A DNA stretch of 64,000 nucleotides. Source: Agarilytica sp045430345. Its GTDB lineage: Bacteria; Pseudomonadota; Gammaproteobacteria; Pseudomonadales; Cellvibrionaceae. Location of the stretch: assembly GCA_045430345.1 (NCBI GenBank), contig JAILXT010000005.1:1-64000 (forward strand). Reading direction: 5' to 3'. Below, one piece after another: positions 43,207 to 51,418 of the stretch; the first letter of the stretch is position 1, and every line of letters begins with the position of its first letter. The notes under the pieces are model-generated. The model saw only the letters and a list, made by a program, of their open reading frames with translations, was not told the origin of the DNA and did no database searches. A program made the position numbers and the translations under genes.

Positions 43207-44328
43207 ATGAATCTATACTCCGAAGAACGCGTGAGCCCACAGGAAAAGCGACGAAAACTCAGAACCCGAGCAACAGTGATCGCTTCGATCGATTACGTGC
43301 TGAATTTCGCGATCTTAAGTTTGTTTTTTGCCTTAGGCAGAGTTGACCTTCTCACCGTCCTTACCGTCTTCACTCTAAGTGTCTTAGTAAACATCTTATT
43401 TTTGCACTTGGTTTTTTCAGGGAAAAGCGAATCGTTTAACGATCCATCGTTAACCCGCTGCCAAGTGACGGCTGGATGCCTCATCAATCTTGTCGCATTG
43501 TATTTAGCGCCTCAAGTCGCATACGCTATCGCGATCAACATGTTTATTCCCTTGGCTTATGGCAGCCTTCACTTTAAGCGCGAAGGTTTCATGGTTGCCT
43601 GGATACTGGTCTCCATCGCGTTTGGCACCATCTTATACTTCACCAAAGACTTGGTTGGCGTAACGCCCCAAACACCTATAGATACCTACCTATTTGCTTT
43701 AGTCGTTAGCACCGCACTCGGTCGCTTTCTCTTCATTAATGCAGAAGTGTCTAATATCCGGCGGCGCCTGCAAGAAAAGAATAGAGCACTGCAAAAAGCT
43801 CACGGCTTGCTCAAGGAAGTCACAGAAAAAGACGAACTTACGGGAATGGCCAACCAGCATGCGTTTAAAAACATATTACTTGAATTCTGTAACCCCATAT
43901 TAGGCACCAAGTGCTTGTACCTGGTGCTGCTTGAGGTCGGTAATATTACGAAAGCCAATGACCACTTCTCTCATGAAAAAGCGATAAGAGCAGTGTCAGA
44001 TATCCTCACTTGCCGATTACGACGCAGTGACACCATCTCACGTTATGATGATTCTCAATTTGCGCTGCTACTACCAGAGTCACCCAAGCATGCCGTGACA
44101 CGCGTTTTAGAACGGGCTCAGCTCGAGATCGAAGATATCAACTGGGAGTACTATGGGGTTAATCCCGATGTGTCTACCGCTATCAGCCTCGTAGAGTGGC
44201 GCAAGGGCGATGACCCTCTCGAAACGTTAACGCGCTGTGAAACAGAATTAGCCGCTAAGAAAGGCAATGTCCCAGATAAAGAAACGTCACCGACCGAAAA
44301 TCTACTAACCACCGCCGTTGCCGGATAA
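43207..44328 (+). CDS. Membrane protein with degenerate GGDEF domain
   Basis: A 373-residue protein: about five or six membrane helices (residues 25-195), a short coiled-coil linker, then a GGDEF-type domain. The active-site signature is RYDDSQFALLLP in place of RYGGDEFAVLLP. The earlier Mg-binding Asp is changed to Glu (LLEVGN), and the conserved GHxxGD is SHEKA. Diguanylate-cyclase activity is therefore unlikely. It could be a sensory or ligand-binding adaptor in c-di-GMP signalling. Confidence 0.88.
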   Translation: MNLYSEERVSPQEKRRKLRTRATVIASIDYVLNFAILSLFFALGRVDLLTVLTVFTLSVLVNILFLHLVFSGKSESFNDPSLTRCQVTAGCLINLVALYLAPQVAYAIAINMFIPLAYGSLHFKREGFMVAWILVSIAFGTILYFTKDLVGVTPQTPIDTYLFALVVSTALGRFLFINAEVSNIRRRLQEKNRALQKAHGLLKEVTEKDELTGMANQHAFKNILLEFCNPILGTKCLYLVLLEVGNITKANDHFSHEKAIRAVSDILTCRLRRSDTISRYDDSQFALLLPESPKHAVTRVLERAQLEIEDINWEYYGVNPDVSTAISLVEWRKGDDPLETLTRCETELAAKKGNVPDKETSPTENLLTTAVAG

Positions 44329-44380
44329 ATCACATCCACCAACGTATCTCAGCCCTAAACGGCCTCCGCACCAGCCCCCC

Positions 44381-44390
44381 CCCCAATAAA
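44381..44390. repeat. Poly-C(10) homopolymer
   Basis: Ten consecutive Cs (approximately 44375-44384) in the gap before the TauE gene. Such runs are prone to slippage, in vivo or in sequencing. It is 75 bp upstream of the TauE start. Confidence 0.55.
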
Positions 44391-44426
44391 TCAGACTAAC
44401 CCCCTCGTTAGAAAACAGAGGCTAGA

Positions 44427-44468
44427 GAATTGCCCCCAGGGCAGACCTCCTCTGTATAATGCCGCGCA
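44427..44468 (+). promoter_or_regulatory. Promoter abutting the TauE start codon
   Basis: A consensus TATAAT (44455-44460) lies eight bases before the ATG at 44468, with a weak TTGCCC-type -35 about 19 bp upstream. A start site at the usual distance would fall at or next to the A of that ATG, giving a leaderless mRNA. No Shine-Dalgarno sequence is present. Confidence 0.55.
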
Positions 44469-45235
44469 TGGACATTATCGAACAATTTATCTTACTCGCG
44501 ATCTCTCTACTCGCTAACTTACTTTCAGCAATGGCGGGCGGTGGTGCGGGTTTACTTCAACTGCCTGCACTAATTTTTCTTGGTTTACCGTTTTCTATCG
44601 CACTGGCAACACATAAAATTGCCACCGTCGCCCTAGGGGTTGGCGCCACAACGAAACATATTCAAGAAAAAAATGCGCACTGGCCGTTCGCTCTGCTTAT
44701 GCTTGTATGCGGTTTACCCGGCGTAATATTCGGCGCAAATATTATTCTGGCCGTACCAGAGACCACCGCCAAACTATTACTGGGATTACTCACCATAGGC
44801 ATCGGCGTTTACTCACTTCTCCACAAAAAATTAGGTCAGGAACACAGCCCAAAGAATCGTCATACTGTAGGTTTAGTATTCGGAGGAATCGGACTATTCG
44901 CCCTGGGAATATTCAACGGTTCTCTCACGTCAGGTACCGGACTATTCGTCACTCTCTGGCTCATTACATGGTTTGGCTTCGATTACAAACGCGCCACCGC
45001 ATACACCATGATATTAGTGGGGCTTTTTTGGAACGCCACTGGCGCTCTTACACTTGCGCTGCAAGCGCCCGTACAATGGGAGTGGTTACCCATGTTATTA
45101 ATAGGCTCTGTGCTCGGCGGGTATTTCGGTGCCCATATTGCGGTAAAGTACGGTAACCCACTAATTAAAGTTATATTTCAGATAGTTGCCATTTTCGTTG
45201 GCCTTTCATTGATCTATTCGAGTATCGCAGCATGA
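44468..45235 (+). CDS. TauE/SafE-family membrane permease
   Basis: A 255-residue inner-membrane protein with about eight helices in two halves. The N-terminal AMAGGGAGLLQLPAL and mid-protein FNGSLTSGTGLFVTLWLI are the family's paired Gly-rich motifs. TauE/SafE proteins export sulfite, sulfoacetate or related organosulfur anions; the substrate here is unknown. I prefer the ATG at 44468, since the ATG at 44459 lies within the -10 element. The stop overlaps the next start (ATGA). Confidence 0.92.
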   Translation: MDIIEQFILLAISLLANLLSAMAGGGAGLLQLPALIFLGLPFSIALATHKIATVALGVGATTKHIQEKNAHWPFALLMLVCGLPGVIFGANIILAVPETTAKLLLGLLTIGIGVYSLLHKKLGQEHSPKNRHTVGLVFGGIGLFALGIFNGSLTSGTGLFVTLWLITWFGFDYKRATAYTMILVGLFWNATGALTLALQAPVQWEWLPMLLIGSVLGGYFGAHIAVKYGNPLIKVIFQIVAIFVGLSLIYSSIAA

Positions 45236-46083
45236 CGCTAGCTCAATCATTTCAAAAACTGCACCCAAGAAATATCATGACCATCCTTGATGAGATTGAT
45301 GCTGAAGCGCCATCATATTCGATGGAGAAAAAACAGGCGATGCGCCGTGTTTTTTGGACTTTGGCCTGCGTCGCCGTCTGCCTGCTACTCATCCACTACA
45401 TGAAGTACAACACCGCTTTTCGATCCACTCTATCGCTATTGTCGTCCATTCAAGGAGAAGAAAAGCATTACTGGTTAATCAATATCAATAACACGGGTTT
45501 TGGCAGGTTATTTAGTTATGCTTGGTGGACATTTTGGCATGTCATCGGCTATGTCGTCATACCGTTTTTTGTCATTCGATACTTTCTTAAAACCAGCTTT
45601 ATCGACATGGGCTGGCGCTGGAATGATACCCATAAGCACTGGTTTGGTTACGTATTATTACTAAGCCCAATCCTATTTTTTATTGTCCTCGTCAGCCAGG
45701 GGCAAGACTTTATCAATCACTACCCGTTTTATAAGCAAGCAGGTAGAAGTTGGTTTGATTTTATTGCATGGGAATTTTTGTACTTGCTCCAATTTGTTTG
45801 CTTAGAGTTTTTCTTTCGGGGATTTTTTGTGAATTCCCTTCGCCCCGCGTTAGGTGCTAATGCTATTTGGATAATGTGTGTACCCTACTTAATGATACAT
45901 TTTCCCAAGCTATGGCTAGAGGCCACTGGCGCTATTTTATTCGGCTTATTTTTGGGGATATTGGCGTTACGCTCTCGCTCGATATGGGGCGGATTTCTGG
46001 TTCACGCAGGGGTGGCCGTAAGTATGGATGTCGCGTCTTTAATGAAACAAGGAAAAATTCCTACGCAATTTTGGCCATTTTAG
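45232..46083 (+). CDS. CPBP-family intramembrane protease
   Basis: A 283-residue membrane protein with about seven helices. The CPBP (Abi) motifs are EFFFRGFF (the E...R pair) and, later, MIHFPKLW and FLVHAG with the histidines. The family includes Rce1-like proteases and bacteriocin-immunity proteins; the substrate is unknown. It is coupled to the TauE gene by an ATGA overlap, suggesting a shared function. Confidence 0.9.
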   Translation: MTLAQSFQKLHPRNIMTILDEIDAEAPSYSMEKKQAMRRVFWTLACVAVCLLLIHYMKYNTAFRSTLSLLSSIQGEEKHYWLININNTGFGRLFSYAWWTFWHVIGYVVIPFFVIRYFLKTSFIDMGWRWNDTHKHWFGYVLLLSPILFFIVLVSQGQDFINHYPFYKQAGRSWFDFIAWEFLYLLQFVCLEFFFRGFFVNSLRPALGANAIWIMCVPYLMIHFPKLWLEATGAILFGLFLGILALRSRSIWGGFLVHAGVAVSMDVASLMKQGKIPTQFWPF

Positions 46084-46091
46084 ACTGGAGA

Positions 46092-47306
46092 TCACCCGAA
46101 AATCGGTGGATCATCCTCTTTCTTATCCTCTTCAATTTCTTCTAAACTGAGCTCACCAAAGCTGGAGGAAACTTCTGACTCTTTTTTATCCTCTTCTATC
46201 GCCTCTCCCTCTTCAGTTGCCTTTGTTTCTTTAGCGCCCTCATCATTTGAGAGTTTAATCCGAAGCCGGAGGTTATTGGGCGAATCAGAATTGGCAATGG
46301 CTTCTTCAAATGAAATTTTCCCCGCTTTAAACAACTTAAATAAAGCGGCATCAAAAGTTTGCATTCCAAGGTTCTCAGACTTTTCCATGATTTCTTTAAT
46401 ATCTGATAGCCTACTTTTTAAAATAAGCTCCTGTATCGTTTTTGTGCCGATAAGTATTTCTACTGCAGCACAACGTTTATTATCGATCGTCGGAATTAAT
46501 CGTTGAGAAACAATGGCTCTGACATTTTGAGATAACCCTAACAACAACTGGTGACGCCGCTCTTCTGGAAACATATTGATAATACGCTCCAAGGCTTGGT
46601 TCGCATTATTTGCATGCAAGGTTGAGATTGCCAGGTGCCCCGTTTCGGCAAATTCTAAGGCATGCTCCATAGTCGCACGGTCACGAATTTCACCAATCAA
46701 AATCACATCTGGGGCTTGTCTTAAGGTATTTTTCAACGCGCTCTGAAAACTTCGAGTATCCACGCCCACTTCACGCTGATTAATAATGCTTTTTTTATGT
46801 TTATGCACATACTCCACAGGGTCTTCGATTGTAATAATATGCCCCGCAGATGTCGTATTCCGGTGGTCTATCAATGCGGCCAAGGAGGTCGACTTACCTG
46901 ACCCGGTCCCCCCCACAAACAACACTAACCCGCGTTTTGTGGTAATAACCTCCTTAAGGATTTCCGGCAAGCCGAGATGATCAAATTGAGGGATTTCGGC
47001 TTTGATGTTACGTGCGACAATCGAAATTTCATTGCGTTGCTTAAAGATATTAATACGAAACCGGCCGATGCGAGGAATCGATATAGCGAGGTTCATTTCC
47101 AATTCATGCATAAAGGCTTCACGCTGCTCTTCATCCATAATGGCATTCGCAATATCTTCTATTTCGCCAGGTTTATAGGCATTTTGAGAGAGCGGTTTGA
47201 GCGCTCCCTGAAATTTTGCACAAGGTGGCGCACCAGTACTTAAGTAGAGATCTGAGCCATCTTTTTGGGCAAGAATGGTCAGGTATTTATTGATGGGAGT
47301 TTCCAT
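46092..47306 (-). CDS. pilU: Type IV pilus retraction ATPase PilU
   Basis: A 404-residue secretion ATPase of the PilT/PilU group. Walker A is GGTGSGKSTS; the Asp box and Walker B regions are VGVDTRSFQSALKNTLRQAPDVILIGEIRD (in part); HANNANQ is the His box. The opening GSDLYLSTGAPPCAKF is PilU-like. It assists PilT in pilus retraction in the cytoplasm. Unusually, the last ~45 residues are an acidic low-complexity tail (EEDKKESEVSSSFGEL and similar) not present in model PilU. pilT is not adjacent. Confidence 0.92.
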   Translation of the reverse strand: METPINKYLTILAQKDGSDLYLSTGAPPCAKFQGALKPLSQNAYKPGEIEDIANAIMDEEQREAFMHELEMNLAISIPRIGRFRINIFKQRNEISIVARNIKAEIPQFDHLGLPEILKEVITTKRGLVLFVGGTGSGKSTSLAALIDHRNTTSAGHIITIEDPVEYVHKHKKSIINQREVGVDTRSFQSALKNTLRQAPDVILIGEIRDRATMEHALEFAETGHLAISTLHANNANQALERIINMFPEERRHQLLLGLSQNVRAIVSQRLIPTIDNKRCAAVEILIGTKTIQELILKSRLSDIKEIMEKSENLGMQTFDAALFKLFKAGKISFEEAIANSDSPNNLRLRIKLSNDEGAKETKATEEGEAIEEDKKESEVSSSFGELSLEEIEEDKKEDDPPIFG

Positions 47307-47449
47307 GCTAACGCGAGCCTTAATCAGGTATCTTTTTAAAAGAATGCCCTCAAAGTATAGAACGCGTTAGTCATTTAGAAAGGATAATCCGGGGAGCAAA
47401 TGCTAGCTAGTGGATAACGCCTCTGCAGGGTTAGCATGCTGGTAAGCTT

Positions 47450-47776
47450 TTACATGTTCGGGGAAAAGTGTGCGTACTCTGGCGCGGGAATACCGGCAAG
47501 CTCTAGAAAAATCTCATCCGATTCTGGCACACAAATAATGCTCCCGGTGTCGAAAGGCACCGTCGTATGCTCACCCAGTAATGCTAAAAACGCACCGCCA
47601 ATCGATAAGAGAAAGACACCCTCGTCCTCTGCGCCGCCTTGGTCCAAGATCCAAGCACTCATTGCCTCACATGTGCCCGCTTCCACCATTGCCCCAGACG
47701 CGCACCCCAATGATGGGTCACCGCTTTCTAACATACTGGTGCCCACAACTTTATTTTGATGTACAAGCCGAAACAT
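47450..47776 (-). CDS. Hypothetical protein
   Basis: A 108-residue acidic soluble protein I do not recognise. It has no signal peptide or helix. The start is the ATG at 47776, chosen because GGAGGTGATT, a near-perfect ribosome-binding site, ends just before it; upstream in-frame ATGs lack this. Cysteines are spread (GCAS, GTCEA, IICVP). It is monocistronic. Confidence 0.7.
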   Translation of the reverse strand: MFRLVHQNKVVGTSMLESGDPSLGCASGAMVEAGTCEAMSAWILDQGGAEDEGVFLLSIGGAFLALLGEHTTVPFDTGSIICVPESDEIFLELAGIPAPEYAHFSPNM

Positions 47777-48056
47777 AATCACCTCCATAGAACCATAAAC
47801 CGACAATATCAGAACGATACGTCACGAAAAGCGGCTATTTACCAAAAAACCAGGGAGCCTAACCTGTTGTATTTTAAGCATATTTTATCAATATACTGTG
47901 AAAATAGTGTGGCGCAGCACGCAGAATCATTGCGCAATCCATCGTTAAAGGTCATTATAGGTGCCAAATAATAAGCAAGCCCACACTTGTCGGCGCATGT
48001 CCCGCACTGCGGCAACATAGTACAATGCGTAAAAATGGGATCTCACGGAGTTGTTA

Positions 48057-48248
48057 ATGAAATACAAAGAATTAGTAACACGCTTTTTTGGGTTTCTGCT
48101 TCCTTGGATCGTATTTTCGCTCGTGCAGTACTACATACTCCAAATTCAATCGCCTTATACCATCATGCTTTACGGCGGTATTGCCGCTCTCGTCAGCATC
48201 TCAGTCCGAGACGAACTGCTTAAACTCATCAATACAGCAGAATCCTAA
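48057..48248 (+). CDS. Small membrane protein
   Basis: A 63-residue protein with two hydrophobic stretches (FFGFLLPWIVFSLVQYYIL and YTIMLYGGIAALVSISV). No family recognised. The ATG at 48057 has GGAG seven bases upstream. Its 3' end overlaps the convergent arfB stop by four bases. Confidence 0.6.
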   Translation: MKYKELVTRFFGFLLPWIVFSLVQYYILQIQSPYTIMLYGGIAALVSISVRDELLKLINTAES

Positions 48249-48667
48249 AACTGCACTTTCCCGCGAAGCGATTTAGTCTTTCCCTTTTGTACTTTTTTAT
48301 CCATACGTTTTCGTTGAGATGACTTTGTTGGCTTAGTCGCTCGCCGCTTTTTAGGCTGATTGGCGGCACTACGAATCATCTCAAGCAAACGCTCACATGC
48401 TTCTTGCCGATTCTTCTCTTGGGTTCGGTGTGTTTGCGCCTTTATCACAATCACCCCCTCCTTACTTATGCGCTGATCCCGCACACTGAGTAAAGATTCT
48501 TTATAAAACTCAGGTAATGAAGAGGCCTTGATATCAAAGCGTAAGTGAATAGCGGACGACACTTTATTCACGTTCTGCCCTCCCGCCCCCTGAGCCCTAA
48601 TCGCTGAAAACTCCAGCTCTTCATCAGGTATGGATATATGGTTAGAAACCGCTAACACCGGTACCAC
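48245..48667 (-). CDS. arfB: Alternative ribosome-rescue factor ArfB (YaeJ)
   Basis: A 140-residue peptidyl-tRNA hydrolase that releases stalled ribosomes. It has the GGQ motif in AIRAQGAGGQNVNKVSSAIH and the basic C-terminal tail (KKRRATKPTKSSQRKRMDKK) that enters the empty mRNA channel. The length matches E. coli YaeJ. There is no ATG before the conserved region, so the start is the GTG at 48667. Confidence 0.95.
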   Translation of the reverse strand: MVPVLAVSNHISIPDEELEFSAIRAQGAGGQNVNKVSSAIHLRFDIKASSLPEFYKESLLSVRDQRISKEGVIVIKAQTHRTQEKNRQEACERLLEMIRSAANQPKKRRATKPTKSSQRKRMDKKVQKGKTKSLRGKVQF

Positions 48668-48805
48668 CTACTCTCTATCTTCAACATTATTAAAACCCAA
48701 CGCCATCATAAGGCTAATCCACATAGCTTATGACAATATATTTTTACCGCCAGAAACATCACACCCAAAATCGTCTAGCAAGAAACCTTATAAAGCTTGC
48801 GAAAA

Positions 48806-48853
48806 CATACAATACGCTATACTGTATATTTAAACAGTATAGCGTATTGTATG
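48806..48853. promoter_or_regulatory. LexA (SOS) box inside a 48-bp palindrome
   Basis: CTGT-N8-ACAG at 48822-48837 within TACTGTATATTTAAACAGTA is an excellent gammaproteobacterial LexA box. It is the centre of a perfect inverted repeat with two 20-base arms (48806-48825 and 48834-48853) and an 8-base spacer. It ends at the imuA start region. Confidence 0.93.
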
Positions 48854-48854
48854 G

Positions 48855-49721
48855 ATGCTTTTGAGCTGCCCCACTATGACACACAACACAACTATCAACC
48901 CAACAAATAACGCTAAGCCATTGCTTGAGCAGTTATTACGCCGCCCGGACGTTTGGCGTGGGCACTCCAACACATTTATAAAAAATGAGACCACAAAAGC
49001 CATCGATAGCGGCTATCCAAAACTCAATCACGCCTTGCAACACAAAGGCTGGCCCTGCGCCAGCCTTATCGATGTATGCCAACATTACCACGCGGGAGAA
49101 TGGTGGCTGTTTCACCCTGCAATTAACCACATCATACAGGCATCTAAAGGGGGGCACATCGCTTTAATTAACCCTCCTGCATGCCCTTTTATTAGCGGTC
49201 TGCAGCAACTCAATATCGATATTCACAAAATTATCGTGGTGCAAACTCAAAACGCTCAAGAATTTATTACAAGCTTTATAGAGCTGAGCCAATCCCCCGC
49301 CAGCCCAATCGTTTTTGCATGGCCACAACAATATGCCATTAGTTATACACAATTACGCAAACTGCAACTCAGCAGCCAAAAATATCAAGGCTTATATGTG
49401 TTATTTCGCCCTTATCGCGTAAAAGAACAAAGCTCTCCCGCCGGGTTACGCTTCGTACTACAACCAAACGAATATAATTTACATCTTCATATTTTCAAAC
49501 AGAAAGGAAAATTAAGACAATCCACCATTACGCTGCCTATTCCAGAAACGTGGGCACCGTTATTACCTCACAGAGATTTACAGACGCACACAATAATCGA
49601 TTCTCATTTATCCACAGCACATAACACGCAAAAGGTAGAAACGAGATCAAACGAGCTAGCGCTTAGCCCTAAAATAACATCTCGCCCGCTGAAGAAGAGT
49701 ATAAAACGTGACGCTCGATAA
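48855..49721 (+). CDS. imuA: SOS mutasome accessory protein ImuA
   Basis: A RecA-like protein of the ImuA-ImuB-DnaE2 mutasome (288 residues, or 281 from the ATG at 48876). Recognisable features are LLRRPDVWRG at the N-terminus, the SGYPKLNHALQHKGWPCASL region, and the weak RecA-like core without a full Walker A. It helps load or regulate the mutagenic polymerase. The LexA box directly upstream places it in the SOS regulon. It overlaps imuB by 14 bp. Confidence 0.92.
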   Translation: MLLSCPTMTHNTTINPTNNAKPLLEQLLRRPDVWRGHSNTFIKNETTKAIDSGYPKLNHALQHKGWPCASLIDVCQHYHAGEWWLFHPAINHIIQASKGGHIALINPPACPFISGLQQLNIDIHKIIVVQTQNAQEFITSFIELSQSPASPIVFAWPQQYAISYTQLRKLQLSSQKYQGLYVLFRPYRVKEQSSPAGLRFVLQPNEYNLHLHIFKQKGKLRQSTITLPIPETWAPLLPHRDLQTHTIIDSHLSTAHNTQKVETRSNELALSPKITSRPLKKSIKRDAR

Positions 49722-51267
49722 ACGCGCCCAGCCGCAGGCATTATGGGTCGCGATTAGGCTAACCCATTTCCCACTAGAAGCATTGGGCGTACAACGTCAC
49801 ACGCCCAATATTATGGTCTCGGATAAAAATAAAATATGTGCGACAAGTGATAACCTACATAACCTAGGCATCCAACCAGGAACACCCACTGCTACAGCGC
49901 AATTACTACACAGTAACGATGACGCAATGCCCTACAGGATTTATGACCGAGCGCTAGATAGCGAAGCGCAGTCGTTAAAAACAATATGCGAAGCCTTATA
50001 CAACATCACACCACATATCGAACACTACCAAACCCGTCAAAGTAATACATATGAAAATATTGGCGTGATCATTGAAATTTCACGCTGTATTAATCTATTC
50101 AAAGGGCTAACGTCATTACTTCAAGCATTGGAAGCCGCCTTATCACCATTAACGTTTAGCTATATCTATGCCCTTGGGCACACAAAACAGATCGCGTGGT
50201 TACTAACATACGCAAAAGCAGAGAATAATAACGATCTGGCTAACATATCTAGCGAATACTTTATTAACCAGCTAAAACCTCTGCCATTAACTCATATTCA
50301 CGAACACCCGGAAAGTGTTACACAGCTAAACAGAAGTGGTTTTTTTAGTTTTAACGACATTATTTCACACATAGAAACCGCCTCATTTCACAGCTTACGA
50401 AAACGACATTCAGAAGCATTCTGCCAATACCTAACGGATCTTCTCGATATAGATAACACACTTCAACAGGGCGCGTTATTTAAAGCACCTGTCGACACCT
50501 ACCACCCTGAACATATATTCATTGAAAGCCTTCAATTCGACTACCCCGTCAGTAACTGTGAACAATTAGATCACCCGGTAAAAACCTTACTTTCCGAATT
50601 AACCCAAGCGTTAGTCATACAGCAAAAGCAAACACAGGCATTATCCTGGTATTTATATGATATATACCAAAACCATGAGCAATTCTCCGTTCGCATTGAA
50701 CGTTTGCATCGTGATGAAAATCTCGCGCGGGAGCTCACCATGATCCACCTCGAAAACCAACCACTGCCTTTTGAAGTTGATGTGTTAGAGCTTCGCTGTG
50801 AACACATGTTCCCCGTACACTTTGAAAATAGAAATACGCACAATGACCAGCAATACGACACCGAGCAACACGCACTTGCCACCGTCACTGCAAAACTTAA
50901 CGCCCGTCTAGGAGAAAAATCCGTGTTTAACCTATCCCCCAAAGATTCCCACATACCCGAACTTTCATTTACCAAGTCAAAGATTTGCAACATACAACCG
51001 TCAACCAAAACCACGCCCCCAGCAATACATACAGATAGGCCCAGCTGGATATTTAACATTCCCGTAAAAATAGGGAAAAAACAAAATTCTTTATTTTGGA
51101 AAGGAAAATTAGAGCTATTACAAGGCCCCGAGAGAATCGAAGGTTTATGGTGGAAAAAGCCCACAGGGCGTGATTATTTTGTCGCTAAACGGGACGATCA
51201 TGTACGACTATGGGTGTTCCATGACTTATACAAGAATGAATGGTTTGCTCATGGAGTATTTTCATAA
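49708..51267 (+). CDS. imuB: Y-family polymerase-like mutasome protein ImuB
   Basis: A 519-residue ImuB (DNA-polymerase-Y-like) protein, near the usual 460-520. It starts with GTG, out of frame with and overlapping imuA. The opening LWVAIRLTHFPLEALG lacks the catalytic Asp-containing motif of active Y-family enzymes, as expected of ImuB, which acts as an adapter linking DnaE2 to the beta clamp. The C-terminal GPERIEGLWW-KPTGRDYFVAKRDDHVRLWVF is the family's conserved end. Confidence 0.93.
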   Translation: MTLDKRAQPQALWVAIRLTHFPLEALGVQRHTPNIMVSDKNKICATSDNLHNLGIQPGTPTATAQLLHSNDDAMPYRIYDRALDSEAQSLKTICEALYNITPHIEHYQTRQSNTYENIGVIIEISRCINLFKGLTSLLQALEAALSPLTFSYIYALGHTKQIAWLLTYAKAENNNDLANISSEYFINQLKPLPLTHIHEHPESVTQLNRSGFFSFNDIISHIETASFHSLRKRHSEAFCQYLTDLLDIDNTLQQGALFKAPVDTYHPEHIFIESLQFDYPVSNCEQLDHPVKTLLSELTQALVIQQKQTQALSWYLYDIYQNHEQFSVRIERLHRDENLARELTMIHLENQPLPFEVDVLELRCEHMFPVHFENRNTHNDQQYDTEQHALATVTAKLNARLGEKSVFNLSPKDSHIPELSFTKSKICNIQPSTKTTPPAIHTDRPSWIFNIPVKIGKKQNSLFWKGKLELLQGPERIEGLWWKKPTGRDYFVAKRDDHVRLWVFHDLYKNEWFAHGVFS

Positions 51268-51320
51268 AGCAAACATTTACCCCTATTTCAAGCTAGTCAC
51301 GTTACACATTTATTTTTTCA

Positions 51321-51372
51321 CCGAAGGTGACGTCACCTAATATTTTCCTGAGTTAAGTGACATAACCTTCGG
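51321..51372. promoter_or_regulatory. Palindromes between imuB and dnaE2
   Basis: AGGTGACGTCACCT (51325-51338) is a perfect 14-bp palindrome. CCGAAGGT (51321) and ACCTTCGG (51365) form a wider inverted repeat around it. A DnaA box, TTATCCACA, lies at 51406-51414, just before the dnaE2 ATG. Together they suggest a separate control point for dnaE2. Confidence 0.5.
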
Positions 51373-51418
51373 TCAGCGCCCGAGAAAAATAGCAACCAAC
51401 AATATTTATCCACATGCA

